DNA of 64,000 bases from an uncultured Leifsonia sp. (GTDB lineage: Bacteria; Actinomycetota; Actinomycetes; Actinomycetales; Microbacteriaceae). Location of the stretch: contig NZ_CAMFLC010000001.1 of assembly GCF_945957465.1 (NCBI RefSeq), positions 210,427-274,426 of the forward strand, given 5' to 3'. Of this stretch, positions 14,133 through 23,340 are shown piece after piece. Each line of letters starts with the position of its first letter. Position 1 is the first letter of the stretch. A program made the position numbers and the translations under genes. Below the pieces are notes generated by a model. It did no database searches, had not been told where the DNA came from, and worked only from the letters and a program-made list of their open reading frames with translations.

Positions 14133-14680
14133 GCGCCGGCCTCCTCGATCGTCACCGATTCCTCCCCGTCGATCTCGTCCAGCCGCACGTAGATGCGCTC
14201 CGCCGCCGCCGACGGCAGGTTCTTGCCGACGAAGTCGGCGCGGATGGGGAGCTCGCGGTGTCCCCGGTCCACCAGCACCGCGAGGCGGACGGCCCGCGGC
14301 CTCCCCAGGTCGCTGAGCGCGTCGAGCGCCGCCCGGATCGTGCGGCCCGAGAACAGCACGTCGTCCACGAGCACGACCGTCCGGCCGTCGATCGGGCCCG
14401 GCAACGAGGTCGGCTGCGGGGCTCGCGTGGGATGCCGCGACAGGTCGTCGCGGTACATCGTCACATCGAGCGAGCCGACGATCTCGTCGGGAGAAGCGAC
14501 CGACTGCGGCTCGATGCGCTGGATGTTCTCGGCGATCCGCCGGGCGAGCACGACGCCGCGCGTCGGGATCCCGAGGACCACCAGATCGTTCGTACCCCGG
14601 TTGGACTCCAGGATCTCGTGGGAGATCCGAGTCAACGCCCGGGCGATGTCAGCCTGCTGCAGCACAGTGCGCGCTGTCAC
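14129..14680 (-). CDS. pyrR: Pyrimidine operon regulator PyrR / uracil phosphoribosyltransferase
   Basis: An RNA-binding attenuator protein with uracil phosphoribosyltransferase activity in this family. At 183 aa it has the PRPP loop [21 protein letters not shown] and the N-terminal [11 protein letters not shown]. The GTG start at 14680 is preceded by a strong ribosome site (AAGGAGGT, 14685-14692) at ideal spacing. A PyrR-type hairpin at 14695-14710 lies two bases upstream of that site, which suggests PyrR represses its own translation and the coupled pyr genes when UMP is plentiful. It is the first gene of the operon. Confidence 0.95.
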   Translation of the reverse strand: MTARTVLQQADIARALTRISHEILESNRGTNDLVVLGIPTRGVVLARRIAENIQRIEPQSVASPDEIVGSLDVTMYRDDLSRHPTRAPQPTSLPGPIDGRTVVLVDDVLFSGRTIRAALDALSDLGRPRAVRLAVLVDRGHRELPIRADFVGKNLPSAAAERIYVRLDEIDGEESVTIEEAGA

Positions 14681-14694
14681 GCCGACCTCCTTCC

Positions 14695-14710
14695 CCGCCT
14701 CACAGGACGG
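14695..14710 (-). promoter_or_regulatory. PyrR-binding RNA hairpin in the pyrR leader
   Basis: The leader RNA reads CCGUCC-UGUGA-GGCGG, forming a short stem with one bulged U and a UGUGA loop. This matches the known PyrR target pattern ARUCCNGNGAGGYU at the invariant UCC, G and GAGG positions and in the bulge position. The hairpin ends two bases before the AAGGAGGT ribosome site. A bound hairpin would therefore block ribosome entry; translational repression by PyrR has been described in mycobacteria. The transcription start is unresolved: the best -10-like element (TTTAAC, 14713-14718) would start RNA inside the hairpin, so another start must be used for this model to work. Confidence 0.6.
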
Positions 14711-14757
14711 CTGTTAAAGGATGCCAATTGAGTCGAGCCTAGCAGGAGCTGCGCCGC

Positions 14758-15474
14758 TCAGCGCCCGAGGAAGCTCGCGAACTCCTTCTCGTCGCTGATC
14801 GACCCGGTGTACTGCTTGCCGTTCAGCAGCACGGTCGGCGTGCCCTGGATGGTGTCGAGCACCTTCTTGCCGTCGACCGTGATCGGACCCGACTGCGAGT
14901 GCGCGGTGTTCGCCTGTGCCCACGCCTGATACGGCCCGCTGCGGTCGATGCAACCTGAGATGTCGGAGATGCCGAGGTCGTCGGCACGCTTGGCCAGCTC
15001 TTTGTCGGTCAGCCCGTTGGAGTTCTCTTCGGGCTGGTTCGTGAAGAGCGCCTGATAGTAGTCGAGAACACGGTTGGGGTCGTGCACGCCGACGCACACC
15101 AGCGCCGCGGCCGCGCGCGTGGAGTAGCCGGTGCCGTTCGACGCGCGGTCGAGGAAGGTCAGCGGGTGCAGGCGCAGTGTGATCGCGCCGTCCCGGACGG
15201 CGTTCGACAGCGTCTCGCCGTTCGTCTTCTCGAAGGCGCCGCACACCGGGCACATCGCATCGAACCAGATGTCCACCTTCTTCGAGCCGGTGCCGGCCGC
15301 GACGACGCCGCCGTCGAAATCGACGGCGCCGTCTGTGCCCGTCGGCGGTTTCGCCGTCGCGACGGGCACGTTCGAGTTGCCGCCGAGGAGCGAGCAGGAC
15401 GCGACGCCCGCTGTCACTGCGACCGCGAGCGAGGCGGCCGCGACGATCCGCGCGAACCTGCTCCGCGTCCTCAT
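14758..15474 (-). CDS. DsbA-fold thioredoxin-like lipoprotein
   Basis: A 238 aa exported protein. The N-terminus has basic residues, a hydrophobic stretch and a lipobox VASC (Cys27), so it is probably membrane-tethered outside the cell. The redox motif CPVC (Cys75, Cys78) begins a DsbA-like thioredoxin fold, with the cis-proline region GTPTVLLNGK near the C-terminus. Such proteins oxidise or shuffle disulfides in secreted proteins. The ATG at 15474 overlaps the nusB stop as ATGA, so it is coupled to efp-nusB. The closest named relatives are thiol-disulfide oxidoreductases of the DsbA/DSBA_thioredoxin_4 type; the substrate is unknown. Confidence 0.88.
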   Translation of the reverse strand: MRTRSRFARIVAAASLAVAVTAGVASCSLLGGNSNVPVATAKPPTGTDGAVDFDGGVVAAGTGSKKVDIWFDAMCPVCGAFEKTNGETLSNAVRDGAITLRLHPLTFLDRASNGTGYSTRAAAALVCVGVHDPNRVLDYYQALFTNQPEENSNGLTDKELAKRADDLGISDISGCIDRSGPYQAWAQANTAHSQSGPITVDGKKVLDTIQGTPTVLLNGKQYTGSISDEKEFASFLGR

Positions 15475-15893
15475 GCGCGCTGCGGGCGGTTCTGCGCGAT
15501 CTTGGCGAGCAGTCCGTTCACGAAGCCGGCCGAGTCGTCCGTCGAGAGCACGGTCGCCGCCTCCACGGCCTCCGAGATCGCGACACCGTCGGGAACCTCG
15601 TCGTTGAACAGCAACTCCCAGACGCCGATGCGCAGGATCGCGCGATCGACAGCCGGCATCCGGGCAAGGGTCCAGCCCTGCGCGTACGTCTCGATCTGCT
15701 CGTCGATCTCGTCCTGGTGGTCGATCACGCCGTCGACGATCTCCCGCGCGTACAGCCACGACGCCTCGCGCGTAGGCTCGTTCGCGGCACGCTCCGCCTC
15801 GGCGGCCAGCGCCTGCGGCAGCGTCAACTGCCGCAGGTCGGCGCTGAACAGCACGTCGAGCGCGCGCTTGCGCGCCTTGGTCCTCGCGCTCAC
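15471..15893 (-). CDS. nusB: Transcription antitermination factor NusB
   Basis: A 140 aa all-helical RNA-binding protein that works with NusE (S10) at boxA of rRNA operons. It begins SARTKARKRALDVLFSAD and has the late motif AVDRAILRIGVWELLFNDEVP, diagnostic for the family. The GTG start shares one base with the efp TAG stop (TAGTG). The efp-nusB adjacency is widely conserved. Confidence 0.95.
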   Translation of the reverse strand: MSARTKARKRALDVLFSADLRQLTLPQALAAEAERAANEPTREASWLYAREIVDGVIDHQDEIDEQIETYAQGWTLARMPAVDRAILRIGVWELLFNDEVPDGVAISEAVEAATVLSTDDSAGFVNGLLAKIAQNRPQRA

Positions 15894-16456
15894 TAGTCGT
15901 TGACGCGGCCGAGGTAGTCGCCGCTGCGGGTGTCGACCTTGACCTTGGTGCCGGTCTCGAGGAACAGCGGGACCTGGATCTGGTAGCCGGTCTCGACGGT
16001 CGCCGGCTTGGTGCCGCCGGTCGAGCGGTCGCCCTGGAGGCCCGGCTCAGTGTAGGTGATCTCGAGAACGACCGACGCCGGCAGCTCGACGTAGAGCGGC
16101 GAGCCCTCGTGCAGCGCGACCGTGACGTTCTGGTTCTCGAGCATGAAGTTGGCGGCGTCGCCGACGACCGGGCCGGGAATGGTGATCTGGTCGTAGTCGC
16201 TGGTGTCCATGAACACGAAGTCCGCGCCGTCCTGGTACAGGTACTGGTAGTCACGGCGGTCGACGTTGGTGATCTCGATCTTCGCACCGGCGTTGTAGGT
16301 GCGGTCGACCGTCTTGCCGGTGGTGACGTTCTTCAGCTTCGTGCGGACGAACGCTCCACCCTTGCCCGGCTTGACATGCTGGAACTCGATGACGCTCCAG
16401 AGCTGTCCGTCGATGTTGAGGACGATGCCGTTCTTGATGTCAGCGGTCGATGCCAT
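15893..16456 (-). CDS. efp: Translation elongation factor P
   Basis: Relieves ribosome stalling at consecutive prolines. At 187 aa it has the three EF-P beta-barrel domains, with the tip loop [15 protein letters not shown] and the C-terminal signature around [30 protein letters not shown] at 16456 ([10 protein letters not shown]) fits the family; an extension to 16516 does not. A TAGAAT -10 element lies at 16546-16551, giving a leader of roughly 80 nt. It is the first gene of efp-nusB-DsbA. Confidence 0.96.
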   Translation of the reverse strand: MASTADIKNGIVLNIDGQLWSVIEFQHVKPGKGGAFVRTKLKNVTTGKTVDRTYNAGAKIEITNVDRRDYQYLYQDGADFVFMDTSDYDQITIPGPVVGDAANFMLENQNVTVALHEGSPLYVELPASVVLEITYTEPGLQGDRSTGGTKPATVETGYQIQVPLFLETGTKVKVDTRSGDYLGRVND

Positions 16457-16545
16457 GCGCGAGTTCCATTCGGTTTGCGGAAGATTCGGGTGGATGCGGC
16501 GCTCGGCACCGTCCACGGAGGGCTCGGCGTGCGGAGCCCCACAAG

Positions 16546-16551
16546 ATTCTA
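16546..16551 (-). promoter_or_regulatory. Candidate -10 element for efp operon
   Basis: TAGAAT on the minus strand in the gap between aroQ and efp. No convincing -35 hexamer is visible at the right distance, so the assignment rests on the -10 match and position only. Confidence 0.4.
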
Positions 16552-16555
16552 GACG

Positions 16556-16993
16556 TCAGCGCGCGTTTCGGCGAATGAAGGCCAGTGCCAGCCGGTACGA
16601 CTCGAACCCGAACCCGGCGATCACGCCCGTCGACACCGCGCTGATGACGCTCGTGTGCCGGAACTCCTCCCGGGCGTGCGGGTTCGACAGGTGCACCTCG
16701 ACGACCGTGCCTCCGGCCTTCGTCACCAGGGAGACCGCGTCGCGCAGCGCATACGAGTAGTGCGTCCAGGCACCGGCGTTGAGGATGACCGGCGTGCCCG
16801 CGTCGGCCGCCTCGTACAGCCAGCCGAGCAACTCGCCCTCGGTGTCGGTCTGGCGGAGGTCGACGTCCAGTTCCGGAGCGTCCGCCTGCAGCACCGTCCG
16901 CAGGTCGTCGAGGCTGCCGGCACCGTAGACGTCGGGCTCGCGCGTACCGAGCCGGCCGAGATTGGGTCCATTGAGGACGAGGACGGATGCCAT
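16556..16993 (-). CDS. aroQ: 3-dehydroquinate dehydratase, type II
   Basis: Third step of the shikimate pathway. The 145 aa length and the motifs LVLNGPNLGRLGTREPDVYG (Tyr loop), LNAGAWTHYSYALRDA and the active-site VHLSNPHAREEFRHTS are those of type II dehydroquinase, a dodecamer. The ATG at 16993 begins MASVLVLNGP as in homologues. It lies downstream of aroB after a 97 bp gap and is probably in the same transcript. Confidence 0.96.
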   Translation of the reverse strand: MASVLVLNGPNLGRLGTREPDVYGAGSLDDLRTVLQADAPELDVDLRQTDTEGELLGWLYEAADAGTPVILNAGAWTHYSYALRDAVSLVTKAGGTVVEVHLSNPHAREEFRHTSVISAVSTGVIAGFGFESYRLALAFIRRNAR

Positions 16994-17090
16994 GCCGTTC
17001 ACCCTACCGATGCGTGGCGATCGGCGTGCGGACGGACGCGCGCAACGGCCACGCCGGGCCCGGCCTCCCACCGCTCGTGCACCGCGGCCA

Positions 17091-18170
17091 TCAGGAGCCG
17101 ATCTCCTGATACGCCGCGAAGAGCAGGCTCTGGTCGGGGCCCGCGAGGATCGTCGGCCGGGCGAGATCGTCGAGGACGATGAACCGCAACAGGCTCCCCC
17201 GCGCCTTCTTGTCGCGCTGCATGGTCGCCAGCAGCGTCTGCCACCGGCCCGCCGGATACGTCGTCGGAAGCGTGAGCGACTCCAGGATCCGGCGATGCCG
17301 CTCCACGACCTCATCGCTCAGCCGCCCGCTCAGCCGCGCGAGCTCGGCGGCGAACACCATGCCGACCGACACCGCTGCACCGTGCCGCCACTGGTAGCGC
17401 TCCGCGTGCTCGATCGCGTGGCCGAGGGTGTGCCCGTAGTTGAGGATCTCGCGCAGGCCCTGCTCCGTGAAGTCCTCCCCGACCACGCGGGCCTTGATGC
17501 CGACCGAGAGCTCGATGAGCCGGCGGAACTCCGGCGACTCGGGGTCGGTCGCGACGTCGACGTCACGCTCGATGATGTCCAGGATCTCCGGCTCGGCGAT
17601 GAAGCCGTACTTGACGACCTCGGCGAAGCCGGCGAGCAGCTCGTTGCGCCCGAGGGAGGTCAGCGTGTCCAGGTCGCAGACCACTGCGGCCGGCGCGTAG
17701 AAGGCGCCGACGAGGTTCTTGCCCTCCGCGGTGTTGATGCCGGTCTTGCCGCCGACAGCGGCATCCACCATGCCCAGCAGCGTGGTCGGCACCTGGACGA
17801 GCCGCACGCCGCGCAGCCAGGTGGCCGCAACGAACCCGGCCAGATCGGTCACCGCGCCGCCACCGAAGCCGATCACCGCGTCCGAGCGCGTGAAATCCGC
17901 CTGGCCCATGATTCCCCAGAGGAAGGAGGCGACCTCGACGCGCTTCGCTGCCTCGGCGTCCGGCACCTCGGCGAGCAGAACCTCGTACCGGCCGATCAGC
18001 GACTCGCGGAGTTCGGCCGCTGCGGCGCCCAGCGTCGGAGGATGCACGACGAGCACCTTGCTCACACCCGGACCGAGGTGCTGGGCGAGCCCGAACCGCA
18101 GGCCTCTGCCGATGACGACCGGGTACTGCTCGGCTCCGGCGACGAGGATCTCGGTGGGCTGGTCAGTCAT
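17091..18170 (-). CDS. aroB: 3-dehydroquinate synthase
   Basis: Second shikimate step, NAD-dependent conversion of DAHP to dehydroquinate. At 359 aa it has the NAD loop GGGAVTDLAGFVAATWLRG, the KTGINTAEGKN loop, the EVVKYG metal-site region and the zinc-binding NYGHTLGHAIE. ATG at 18170 is preceded by AAGGAG at proper distance and overlaps the aroK stop by 8 nt, indicating coupling. Confidence 0.96.
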   Translation of the reverse strand: MTDQPTEILVAGAEQYPVVIGRGLRFGLAQHLGPGVSKVLVVHPPTLGAAAAELRESLIGRYEVLLAEVPDAEAAKRVEVASFLWGIMGQADFTRSDAVIGFGGGAVTDLAGFVAATWLRGVRLVQVPTTLLGMVDAAVGGKTGINTAEGKNLVGAFYAPAAVVCDLDTLTSLGRNELLAGFAEVVKYGFIAEPEILDIIERDVDVATDPESPEFRRLIELSVGIKARVVGEDFTEQGLREILNYGHTLGHAIEHAERYQWRHGAAVSVGMVFAAELARLSGRLSDEVVERHRRILESLTLPTTYPAGRWQTLLATMQRDKKARGSLLRFIVLDDLARPTILAGPDQSLLFAAYQEIGS

Positions 18171-18672
18171 GGGGCTCCTTCTTCGAGGCAGGGTCTTCGA
18201 TCCAGCGTGCGATCTCATCCACGATGGCGTCGATCGGCCGGGAGGACGTGTCCGCCGTGTAGTCCGCCAGCGACTCGTACAGCGGCCGCCTCGCCTCCAC
18301 GAGCCGCTTCCACGACTCGACGTCCGTCACGAGAGGCCGCCTGCCGCTCGTGATCCGCGAGGCGATCACCGCGGGCTGCACGGTCAGCAGTACGACGCGC
18401 GTCGCCGCCAGGTCATGCCGGGTATCGGGGTCGAGCACGGCCCCGCCACCCAGTGAGACGACGCCGGGTCGCGCCACCGCCTCGGCGACGGCGGCGCGCT
18501 CCAGCCTGCGGAAATACGGTTCGCCGTGCTGCGCGAAGATCTCCGCGATCGCGCCGTGCTCCGCTGTCACGACCGCGTCGGTGTCGACGAACGGGAGGTC
18601 GAGTCGCCTGGCAAGGCGCTTGCCCAGCCGCGACTTGCCGGCGGCCGGAGGACCGATGAGAACGATCGTCAC
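18163..18672 (-). CDS. aroK: Shikimate kinase
   Basis: Phosphorylates shikimate with ATP. This 169 aa P-loop kinase has GPPAAGKS at the N-terminus, the shikimate-contacting DTDA and GGGAVLD motifs, and a lid Arg in the GRRPL segment. The GTG start at 18672 follows the aroC stop by 6 nt; the 3' end overlaps the start of aroB. The C-terminal tail is short and charged. Confidence 0.95.
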   Translation of the reverse strand: MTIVLIGPPAAGKSRLGKRLARRLDLPFVDTDAVVTAEHGAIAEIFAQHGEPYFRRLERAAVAEAVARPGVVSLGGGAVLDPDTRHDLAATRVVLLTVQPAVIASRITSGRRPLVTDVESWKRLVEARRPLYESLADYTADTSSRPIDAIVDEIARWIEDPASKKEPHD

Positions 18673-18678
18673 GGTCGC

Positions 18679-19887
18679 TCAGGCGTAGGGCGCGCTGACG
18701 CGCTCCGTCGACAGGTTGTCGGGGATCGCGTCGAGGTAGCCGCGCAGATTGCGGGCCGTCTCGGCCACCGAGTCTCCCCCGAACTTCTCCAGCACTGCGT
18801 TGGCGAGCACCAACGCGACCATCGCCTCGGCGACGACACCCGCGGCCGGCACCGCGCAGACGTCGGAACGCTGGTGGTGGGCCGGTGCCGCCTCGCTCGT
18901 CGAGACGTCGATCGTGCGGAGCGCGTGCGGAACCGTCGCGATCGGCTTCATGCCGGCGCGGACCCGCAGCACGCCTCCGGTGCTCATTCCACCCTCGGTG
19001 CCGCCTGCGCGGTCGCTCGTGCGCACGATGGTGCCGTCTTCGGCGACCAGTTCGTCGTGCGCCTGCGAGCCGCGACGCGTGGTCGTGAGGAAGCCGTCGC
19101 CGACCTCCACCCCCTTGATGGCCTGGATGCCCATGAGCGCCGCCGCGAGCTGGCCGTCGAGCCGGCGGTCCCAGTGCACGTGGGAGCCGAGCCCCGGCGG
19201 AAGGCCGTAGGCCAGCACCTCCACGACGCCGCCGAGGGTGTCCCCGTCCTTGTGGGCGTCGTCCACCTCCGCCACCATCCGCTCGGAGGTCGCGGGGTGG
19301 AAGCAGCGCAACGGGTCGGCGTCGAGCGTCGCGACGTCGGCCGGGGTGGGCAGCGGGGCGTCCTCCGGAACCCGCACGGGGCCGATCGAGAGCGTGTGAC
19401 TGACCAGGGTGATGCCGAGCTCGGCGAGGAACGACCGGGCCACCGCGCCGAGCGCGACCCGGGCGGCGGTCTCGCGCGCGCTCGCGCGCTCCAGCACGGG
19501 ACGCGCTTCGTCGAAGCCGTACTTCTGCATTCCGACGAGGTCGGCATGCCCGGGACGCGGGCGGGTCAGAGCGGCGCCGCGACCGGTCGCGAGCTTCTCG
19601 GGCGCGACCGGCTCCGCGCTCATCACGTCGACCCACTTGGGCCACTCGGTGTTGCCGATCCGCAGCGCGATGGGGCTGCCGAGGCTCAGCCCGTGGCGGA
19701 CGCCGCCCGAGAAGTCCAGAGCGTCCTGCTCGAACTTCATCCGCGCCCCACGCCCATAACCGAGCTTGCGGCGGGCGAGGTCGGCGCGGACCGCGTCCAG
19801 CGAGACGGGAACTCCGGCGGGGAGGCCCTCCAGGACGGCGATGAGTTCGGGGCCGTGGGATTCCCCGGCCGTGAGCCAACGAAGCAT
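18679..19887 (-). CDS. aroC: Chorismate synthase
   Basis: Last common step to aromatic compounds, making chorismate from EPSP with reduced FMN. At 402 aa it has the N-terminal [15 protein letters not shown], the [20 protein letters not shown]/substrate loop, and the conserved [17 protein letters not shown] near the C-terminus. A -10-like CAGAAT with an upstream TG lies 6 nt before the ATG at 19887, so the mRNA may be leaderless. Confidence 0.97.
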   Translation of the reverse strand: MLRWLTAGESHGPELIAVLEGLPAGVPVSLDAVRADLARRKLGYGRGARMKFEQDALDFSGGVRHGLSLGSPIALRIGNTEWPKWVDVMSAEPVAPEKLATGRGAALTRPRPGHADLVGMQKYGFDEARPVLERASARETAARVALGAVARSFLAELGITLVSHTLSIGPVRVPEDAPLPTPADVATLDADPLRCFHPATSERMVAEVDDAHKDGDTLGGVVEVLAYGLPPGLGSHVHWDRRLDGQLAAALMGIQAIKGVEVGDGFLTTTRRGSQAHDELVAEDGTIVRTSDRAGGTEGGMSTGGVLRVRAGMKPIATVPHALRTIDVSTSEAAPAHHQRSDVCAVPAAGVVAEAMVALVLANAVLEKFGGDSVAETARNLRGYLDAIPDNLSTERVSAPYA

Positions 19888-19893
19888 GCTTCG

Positions 19894-19899
19894 ATTCTG
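19894..19899 (-). promoter_or_regulatory. Candidate -10 element giving a leaderless aroC transcript
   Basis: CAGAAT, preceded by TGC (extended -10 type), ends 6 nt before the aroC ATG. Transcription would then begin at or next to the start codon. A small GC hairpin (19913-19927) lies further upstream and may end the aroE transcript. Confidence 0.4.
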
Positions 19900-19990
19900 G
19901 CACAGCGGCGAAGGCGCGCTTCGCGCCGTTACGCCCGGGCTCCACCGATCATCCGGGTCAGGTGGACGAGCCCGCGGTCGGGCCGAGCCG

Positions 19991-21250
19991 TCACTCCGGC
20001 TCTGCGGCCTCCGAGCCGTCGCCGACCGGAGCGCCCTGCGCGTCGATCCCGACCGCGGCGAGCATCGCCTCCAGGACCACGGCCTCGTCGGGCAACGGCT
20101 GCAGCGGGTCGCCGGAGACGAAGATCCGCACCTGCAACAGCGCCTGGTGCGTCAGCATCGCGAGCCCGGAGACGACTCTCCCGCCGACCAGCTGCCAGGA
20201 CCGGCCCAACGGGCTCGGCCACGGGTCGTAGGCGACGTCGAGCAGCACAGCCCTGCGTCGGGTCGAGTCGGTGTAGACCGCCGCCGTGACCGCGCCGCCC
20301 GGAAGCGTGCTGATGAGGAGCTCGGGCACGTCGAGCGAGCGGTCGGCCTGGGCGAACGAGCGGATCCGGACCATCAGGCCGAGTTCGTGGGCCAGCGGCT
20401 CCAGCCAGAGGCTCTTCTGGAGGTCTCGCACGTGCACGTCGACCCGCTCCGCCCCGAGTTCCGCTGCGGCGACCAGCGCAGACGCGGCCGTCGCTCCTCC
20501 ACCGAGTACGTGGACGTAACGCGCACTCTCCAGCCCCGCTGCGCCGAGAGCACGGACGATGCCGGCCACATCGGTGTTGAATCCGCTGATCGCGTCGCCG
20601 TCGAGCAGCACCGTGTTGACGACGCCGGTCTGCTCGGCGACGCGGTCCACCGACGACAGCAGAGGGACGACCGTCTGCTTGAGCGGCATCGTGAGCGAGA
20701 GGCCGCGCCACTCCGGGCCCAGACCGTCGATGAAGTCGGCCAACCGGTCCTCGGCCACGTCGACCGGCTCATACGACCACGGCAGACCGAGCGCGTCGTA
20801 GGCGGCGCGATGCAGTACCGGAGACTGGGAATGGCCGATCGGCGAGCCCAGGACGGCCAGGCGGCGCGCAGGACGGGTCGGGACGGGCGCTTCGATGCCT
20901 GGCGGTTCGTCGGCGTTCGGCGCGTCGGCCTCGGAGTCGTCGGCATCGGACTCGTCGGCATCGGACTCATCGTCGAGCGGCTCTTCGCTGTCCGCCGCCT
21001 CCTCGGCCGCCGCGATCGCAGCCTCCTCCGCCTCGGCTTCGCGCTCGGCGTCGACGAGTGCGGCGATCTGCGCCTCGGCGGAGGCTTCGGACACGCCGTC
21101 CTCGACCGAGACGTCGTCGGCCAGGGTCTCCTCGACCGCGGCTTCTCCGTGCTCTTCGATCACGGCTTCGCCGGCGGTCCGCTTCTGCGCGGGCTTGCGG
21201 CTCGCCGCGGTGCTCTTCGCGGACGACCTGGTCTTCGGATCGTCACTCAT
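19991..21250 (-). CDS. aroE: Shikimate dehydrogenase with a long acidic N-terminal extension
   Basis: Reduces 3-dehydroshikimate with NADPH. The catalytic part starts near residue 129 ([19 protein letters not shown]) and contains the catalytic Lys191 in TMPLKQ, the GVVNTV and GFNTDVAG substrate motifs, the nucleotide-binding GGGATAASA, and the C-terminal LTHQALLQ. Residues 1-127 are extra: an Ala/Glu/Asp-rich low-complexity tail with [16 protein letters not shown]. Family members are usually about 270-290 aa; this one is 419 aa. The ATG at 21250 overlaps the mltG stop by 8 nt, and no Met or good Val start lies near the catalytic domain, so the extension seems real. The NRTR-type NADP-specificity motif is not obvious. 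Confidence 0.88.
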   Translation of the reverse strand: MSDDPKTRSSAKSTAASRKPAQKRTAGEAVIEEHGEAAVEETLADDVSVEDGVSEASAEAQIAALVDAEREAEAEEAAIAAAEEAADSEEPLDDESDADESDADDSEADAPNADEPPGIEAPVPTRPARRLAVLGSPIGHSQSPVLHRAAYDALGLPWSYEPVDVAEDRLADFIDGLGPEWRGLSLTMPLKQTVVPLLSSVDRVAEQTGVVNTVLLDGDAISGFNTDVAGIVRALGAAGLESARYVHVLGGGATAASALVAAAELGAERVDVHVRDLQKSLWLEPLAHELGLMVRIRSFAQADRSLDVPELLISTLPGGAVTAAVYTDSTRRRAVLLDVAYDPWPSPLGRSWQLVGGRVVSGLAMLTHQALLQVRIFVSGDPLQPLPDEAVVLEAMLAAVGIDAQGAPVGDGSEAAEPE

Positions 21251-22880
21251 AGCCGGGGTTGTCCTTCATCCACTGCTGCCACTTCTCGACCGCCGCCTCG
21301 TGCTCCGCCTCCGTCGTGGAGAAGATCGTCTCGCCGGTCTTGAGGTTCCAGGTGACGAAGAACATCCACGGTCCGTCCGCCGGGTGCACGACCGCGTTGA
21401 TCGCCAGATCGCCCGGGTTCGAGATCGGTCCCACCGGCAGCCCCGGATGCACGTAGGTGTTGTACGGGTTCGATGCATCCGCGCGCTCGGCGTCAGTGGT
21501 CTCCACCCGGTGCGTGTTGCCGGTGCCGTAGGCGACCGTCGCGTCCGACTGCAGATCCCAGCCCTGGGCGAGCCGGTTGAGGAACACGCGCGCGACCTTC
21601 GGGTAGTCGTCCTTCAGCCCGGCTTCGCGTTGCACGATCGACGCGAGCAGCACCGTGTTCCACCGGTCGGCCGGAGCCACGCCGGCCTCATCGAGCGACT
21701 GGAACGACCGATCGACCATGGTCTTGACCACATCGTGCGCCGATGCTCCGGGCGGGAACGTGTAGGTCGCCGGAAAGAGGAAGCCCTCCAGCGAGGTCGC
21801 CTGCGACGGCAGGCCGTACTCCGCCGGGTTGGCCGCCGCCTGCTGGAGCTCGGCCAACGGGATCTTCGTCGCGTCCGACACGGTCTGCAGAGCGTCCTTC
21901 TCCGCCGTCCCCTCCGGGATGACGGCGGTGTTCTGCATGCGGTTGGCGGGATCCTGCAGGGCGGTGAGGGCCGCCTGAGCACTCATCCCCTTGGCCAGTT
22001 TGAACACCCCGGGCTGGAACTCGACCTCGGGATGCTGGCGGAGCAGCAGTGAATAGAACGCGTCGTAGCTTTTGGTGACGCCGGCCTTCTGCAGGTTGGT
22101 CGCGATCGAGGATCCGGTGTCGCCCGACTTGATCGTGAACGCCACCTGACCGGTGCCGGAGCCGGTGTAGTCGTTATCGACCGGGGACAGGGCCGTGATG
22201 AGCTTGGCGACCTGCGGCTGGAACGCCGCATAGGCGCCCCCGGCCAGACCGCCGAGGACAGCCACGATGACGACGGTGACGACGAGCGGCTTCACCCAGC
22301 GCCGCTTGCGCTTGGGCGGTTTGTCGTCCGACAGGTACTTCTGCTGCCGCCACGCGAGCGGGTGCTCGCGCTCGCTGCCTCCGACCTCACCGCGGTCATC
22401 GGACAGTGGCGAGAAGATCGCGTGCGCAGGGTCCTCGAACCGCCCGTGCTCCGTGCCGGATGCGCCGTGCGCCGCCTCGTGCCGGGAGGCCGCGCCGACG
22501 ACCTCGCGGGCCGTCGGTGCGTCCCGGTCGCCGTCGACGGGGATCGGACCGGTCACAACAGCGTCGAAGTCGAGCCCGGCGAGCGTCTGCCGGTGGGCGG
22601 AGGTCTCGGCGGGCGGCGGGGTCCACGGCCCCGGGGTGTGCGGGTGGCGCTCGTCGGCCGGCTGAGGTGCAGGTCCCGAGGCCTCCGGAGCTCCCGTGGG
22701 CTGCTTGGCCTCCTGAGCTCCCAGTGCCTCCTGAGCTCCCAGTGCCTCCTGAGCTCCCAGCGCCTCCTGAGCCGCCCTGGCCTCTCGGGCCTCTCGGCGT
22801 GTCAGAGGCTGCCGGTTCACGGCGGGGAAGGCAGGGGGTTCCGGCTTCTCCTGCGGGTTCTGCGACAAACTAGGGTCCAA
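21243..22880 (-). CDS. mltG: Endolytic murein transglycosylase MltG
   Basis: Membrane enzyme that cuts nascent glycan strands to release them. The order is a cytoplasmic low-complexity N-terminus (about 190 residues, Ala/Glu/Pro-rich), one transmembrane helix after KPPKRKRRWVKP (VVTVVIVAVLGGLAGGAYAAF), a LysM-like region with FTIKSGDTGSSIATNL, and the YceG/MltG catalytic domain with the conserved LASIVQREAG (catalytic Glu) and NPYNTYVHPGLPVGPISNPG. The start is uncertain: TTG at 22880 overlaps the ruvX stop by 11 nt, and GTG at 22820 is an alternative. The N-terminus carries 18-bp tandem repeats. Confidence 0.92.
   Translation of the reverse strand: MDPSLSQNPQEKPEPPAFPAVNRQPLTRREAREARAAQEALGAQEALGAQEALGAQEAKQPTGAPEASGPAPQPADERHPHTPGPWTPPPAETSAHRQTLAGLDFDAVVTGPIPVDGDRDAPTAREVVGAASRHEAAHGASGTEHGRFEDPAHAIFSPLSDDRGEVGGSEREHPLAWRQQKYLSDDKPPKRKRRWVKPLVVTVVIVAVLGGLAGGAYAAFQPQVAKLITALSPVDNDYTGSGTGQVAFTIKSGDTGSSIATNLQKAGVTKSYDAFYSLLLRQHPEVEFQPGVFKLAKGMSAQAALTALQDPANRMQNTAVIPEGTAEKDALQTVSDATKIPLAELQQAAANPAEYGLPSQATSLEGFLFPATYTFPPGASAHDVVKTMVDRSFQSLDEAGVAPADRWNTVLLASIVQREAGLKDDYPKVARVFLNRLAQGWDLQSDATVAYGTGNTHRVETTDAERADASNPYNTYVHPGLPVGPISNPGDLAINAVVHPADGPWMFFVTWNLKTGETIFSTTEAEHEAAVEKWQQWMKDNPGYE
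22708..22779. repeat. 18-bp tandem repeat inside mltG
   Basis: Nearly four copies of an 18-bp unit (gcctcctgagctcccagt on the plus strand); the first three are identical or differ at one base, the last is degenerate. It encodes repeated hexapeptide GAQEAL in the cytoplasmic N-terminus of MltG. The unit keeps the frame, so copy number can change without breaking the gene. Confidence 0.9.
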
Positions 22881-23337
22881 TGCTCGGTTCGACGGGACGG
22901 CCCGGCGGACGGCCAGAAGCGCGCTCCGCGTCGAGGGCGTGCTGCAAAATTATCGTGGCGGCCACCTGATCCACCACCGGACGCGCGCTTTTGGAGTTCT
23001 TGCCCGACGCTCGCAGGGCCGAGTGGGCCGAAACGGTCGAGAGCCGCTCGTCCACGAGACGAACGGGAGTCTCGACCTCGGCTTCGAGCGCTTCCGCGAA
23101 CGAGACGGCGTCCGCCGTCGAAGCAGTGTGCGCACCCGAGAGCGCCAGAGGTAACCCGACGATAATCTCGAAAACTCCGAGTTCGGTCACAATGTCCGCG
23201 ATCCTGCGGCGATCCGCAGCGTCTTCGGAGCGTGAGACCGTCTCCAGCGGCGTCGCCAGCATCCCGTGCGGGTCCGACCGGCTCACACCGATCCGGACCT
23301 TGCCGACGTCGATGCCGAGGCGGACTCCGCTGCGCAC
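22870..23337 (-). CDS. ruvX: RuvX/YqgF family Holliday junction resolvase (pre-16S rRNA nuclease)
   Basis: A 155 aa RNase H-fold nuclease linked to rRNA maturation and, in mycobacteria, junction resolution. Acidic catalytic positions are in LGIDVGKVRIGV, VDERLSTV and the late VDQVAATIIL. GTG start at 23337, 3 nt after the alaS stop; the 3' end overlaps mltG by 11 nt. The order alaS-ruvX-mltG-aroE is a standard actinobacterial operon. Confidence 0.93.
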   Translation of the reverse strand: MRSGVRLGIDVGKVRIGVSRSDPHGMLATPLETVSRSEDAADRRRIADIVTELGVFEIIVGLPLALSGAHTASTADAVSFAEALEAEVETPVRLVDERLSTVSAHSALRASGKNSKSARPVVDQVAATIILQHALDAERASGRPPGRPVEPSIGP

Positions 23338-23340
23338 GCG

